Below are positions 4,471 to 6,392 of a DNA stretch of 6,392 nucleotides, in pieces. This DNA is from Rhodospirillales bacterium Alpha_05. GTDB taxonomy: Bacteria > Pseudomonadota > Alphaproteobacteria > Rhodospirillales > Rhodospirillaceae. Within the stretch, counting starts at the first letter, position 1. Every line of letters starts with the position of its first letter. Both the position numbers and the translations under genes were made by a program. The notes under the pieces are model-generated. The model had not been told where the DNA came from. It saw only the letters and a program-made list of their open reading frames with translations, and did not search any database. The stretch spans positions 1-6,392 of the forward strand of contig LUYR01000430.1 of NCBI GenBank assembly GCA_001603335.1, in the 5' to 3' direction.

Positions 4471-6348
4471 ATGCGCTCACCTTCCCGCCTCGCCCTGCTC
4501 GCGACGATCTCCCTCGCAGCCCTCGCCACCCCCGCCCTTGCGGCGGAAAACCTCGGCACGATGACGGTCTCGGCCAACCGCACCGCCACCGACATCGCCC
4601 ACAGCGGCAGTTCGGTCACGGTGATCACCGCCGAGGAGATCGAAAAGAAGCAGGCGGCCACCGCGCTGGACGCGATCAAGGATGTGCCGGGCCTTCATAT
4701 TGCGACTTCCGGCGGCAGTGGCAAAACCACCTACCTGTCGATGCGCGGCATCACCTCCAAGGGCATCCTGATTCTGATCGATGGCGTCAACGTCGCCGAC
4801 CCCGCAGCGACCCAGACCATCTACGACCTGACCAACCTGTCCGCCGACAACATCGAACGCATCGAAGTGCTGCGCGGCAACCAGAGCACCCTCTATGGTT
4901 CGGAGGCGATGGGCGGGGTGATTTCGATCACCACCAAGAGCGGTAAGGGCGAGGGCAAGATCGTCACCGGGGAAACCGGCGTCGAGTGGGGCAGCCGCGG
5001 AACCGGCAAGGCGTTCGTCAACGCGCGAGGCGAAACCGGCAGGGTCTACTACAGCGGCGGCGTCTCCGGCTTCACCACCCAGGGCTTCGATATTTCGAAG
5101 AGCGGCCCCAACGAGGCCGACGGCAACAAGACCGGCACCGCCAACCTCCGCGTGGGCTCGGATCTGATCACCGATGTCGGCCCCCTCGACCGCCTCAACC
5201 TCGAAGTCTCGGGCCGCTACCTCAAGGCGTCGCCGGAGTACGACGGCTGGGGCAGCAACGCCGCGGTCGACGACGATTCGCACGGTCGCACCATCGAGCA
5301 ATCGGGCAAGCTTGCGACCACCATCGACCTCTTCGATGGCGTGCTCTCGAACAGCCTCTCGGCGGCACAGTCGAAGACCCGCCGCGACTACGACGACGCA
5401 ACCTACGGCAAAACCTTCTATAACGGCGAGATCACCAAGTACGAGTACCAGGGCACGCTCAAGCCGATCGATCACAACACCTTAGTGTTCGGCGCGGATC
5501 ACCGCCGCGACCACATGGTCTCCAACGCGATTTCGCCCAAATCCGTGACCAACGACGGCGCATTCGCCAACTACATCCTTGGGCTTCTCGACGACGACCT
5601 GACGCTGTCCGCGGGCGTCCGCCACGACGACAACGAAACCTTCGGCGGCCATACCACTTGGCGCACCACCGCGAGCTATCGGATTCCCGATGCCGGCACC
5701 CGCCTGCACGCCAGCTATGGCACCGGCTTCCGCGCGCCCAGCCTCTACGAGCTTTACGAAACCGCCTGGGGAACCGGCAATCCAGACCTCAAGCCGGAAA
5801 AGAGCAAGGGTTACGACGTCGGTTTCGAGCAAAGCATCCTCGACGACCGCGTCACTTTCGGCTCGACGTTCTTCAACAACCGCCTGAAAAACGCGATTCT
5901 CGCCAATTCGAGCACCGGCTGGCAGAACGAAAACATCGCCTCGGCGCGCACCTACGGCTTCGAGAACAGCTTCACCGCAGAGATCACCAGCGAACTCTCG
6001 CTCACCGTCAACCACACCTACACCCAGGCCCGCGACAACGACACCGGCCGGGTGCTGCCCAACCAGCCGCACCACACCGGCAACGCACGCCTCGACTACA
6101 CGCCCGGCGAGGTCTCCGGTCTCGACACCTGGGTCGCGACGCGCACCGCCACCTGGAGCTATGACAACGGCACCTCCTCCTACCTCGGCGGGTACCTCGT
6201 CTGGGATTTGGGTGCGTCGTATGCGATCAACGACTGGGCGACCGTCTACGGTCGCCTCGAAAACATCGCGGACAAGACCTACGAAACCAAGGGCGGCTAC
6301 GCCGAGGGCGGCCGCGCCGGGTTCGTCGGCGTGCGCGCCAAGTTCTGA
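4471..6348 (+). CDS. btuB: BtuB-like TonB-dependent outer-membrane cobalamin receptor
   Basis: A 625-residue outer-membrane receptor that imports cobalamin into the periplasm using energy from TonB-ExbBD. A signal peptide ends at about residue 24 (PALA|AENLG). A TonB-box-like stretch, GTMTVSA, follows at 29-35. The plug domain spans about 45-157 and shows VITAEEIEKK, DVPGLHI, the ILILIDGVNV strand (99-108) and IERIEVLRGNQSTLYGSEAM with GGVISITT (128-155). The beta-barrel fills the rest, with FRAPSLYELY (420-429) and GNPDLKPEKS, both typical of BtuB-type receptors. It ends in AKF with the terminal Phe recognised by the Bam machinery. Length is close to E. coli BtuB (614). Substrate assignment comes mainly from the riboswitch in the same leader; a related corrinoid such as cobinamide or pseudocobalamin is possible. 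The gene is complete and shows no frameshift. Confidence 0.93.
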   Translation: MRSPSRLALLATISLAALATPALAAENLGTMTVSANRTATDIAHSGSSVTVITAEEIEKKQAATALDAIKDVPGLHIATSGGSGKTTYLSMRGITSKGILILIDGVNVADPAATQTIYDLTNLSADNIERIEVLRGNQSTLYGSEAMGGVISITTKSGKGEGKIVTGETGVEWGSRGTGKAFVNARGETGRVYYSGGVSGFTTQGFDISKSGPNEADGNKTGTANLRVGSDLITDVGPLDRLNLEVSGRYLKASPEYDGWGSNAAVDDDSHGRTIEQSGKLATTIDLFDGVLSNSLSAAQSKTRRDYDDATYGKTFYNGEITKYEYQGTLKPIDHNTLVFGADHRRDHMVSNAISPKSVTNDGAFANYILGLLDDDLTLSAGVRHDDNETFGGHTTWRTTASYRIPDAGTRLHASYGTGFRAPSLYELYETAWGTGNPDLKPEKSKGYDVGFEQSILDDRVTFGSTFFNNRLKNAILANSSTGWQNENIASARTYGFENSFTAEITSELSLTVNHTYTQARDNDTGRVLPNQPHHTGNARLDYTPGEVSGLDTWVATRTATWSYDNGTSSYLGGYLVWDLGASYAINDWATVYGRLENIADKTYETKGGYAEGGRAGFVGVRAKF

Positions 6349-6357
6349 TCCGGCCCA

Positions 6358-6391
6358 CGGCGGGGCGGATTCTACGTCACCCGACCCGCCG
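6358..6391 (+). terminator. GC-rich inverted repeat after btuB, possible terminator
   Basis: CGGCGGG (6358-6364) pairs with CCCGCCG (6385-6391), and CGG/CCG (6366-6368 with 6381-6383) extends the stem after one mismatch. It begins 10 bases after the btuB stop. The window ends directly behind it, so no T-tract can be checked; it could equally be an intercistronic stem before btuF/btuC-type or cobalamin genes. Confidence 0.35.
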
Positions 6392-6392
6392 C

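Noticed and set aside
4477..5475. Open frame of 332 codons on the minus strand opposite the first half of btuB.
   Set aside because: The btuB frame carries signal peptide, plug and barrel motifs, while this one has none and only Val/Ala/Gly/Asp-rich antisense composition.

Overview
This is high-GC DNA with tight same-strand gene packing, four-gene TRAP/LysR logic and a cobalamin riboswitch in front of a TonB-dependent receptor. It looks like a Gram-negative proteobacterium, most plausibly an alphaproteobacterium of the Rhodospirillales type. The phylum is well supported by the outer-membrane receptor and the periplasmic binding protein; the order is only an impression from base composition and protein style.

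Left part (1-3952, all on the minus strand). Read in the direction of transcription, the order is a LysR-family regulator, a UPF0317/DUF1445 (D-glutamate-cyclase-like) putative hydro-lyase, then a three-part TRAP transporter: periplasmic binding protein dctP, small membrane subunit dctQ and large membrane subunit dctM, which runs off the left edge. The enzyme and dctP are 23 bases apart, dctQ and dctM overlap by 4 bases, and a strong 12-bp hairpin lies between dctP and dctQ. A perfect 9-bp inverted repeat lies directly behind the lysR stop, upstream of the enzyme gene, and is a good operator candidate. The simplest reading is a regulated module that imports an organic or amino acid by a sodium-driven TRAP carrier and processes it with the UPF0317 enzyme. 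The substrate cannot be read from the sequence.

Middle (3953-4470). This 518-base gap carries no protein gene. It holds divergent promoter candidates, a clear adenosylcobalamin-type riboswitch aptamer (about 4131-4322) and an expression platform in which the Shine-Dalgarno sequence of the next gene can be locked into an 11-bp helix.

Right part (4471-6348, plus strand). This is a complete BtuB-like TonB-dependent outer-membrane receptor with signal peptide, plug and beta-barrel ending in Phe. The riboswitch makes vitamin B12 or another cobamide its likely substrate. A GC-rich inverted repeat follows the stop codon at the right edge. The two halves of the window appear to be functionally separate units that share only an intergenic promoter region.
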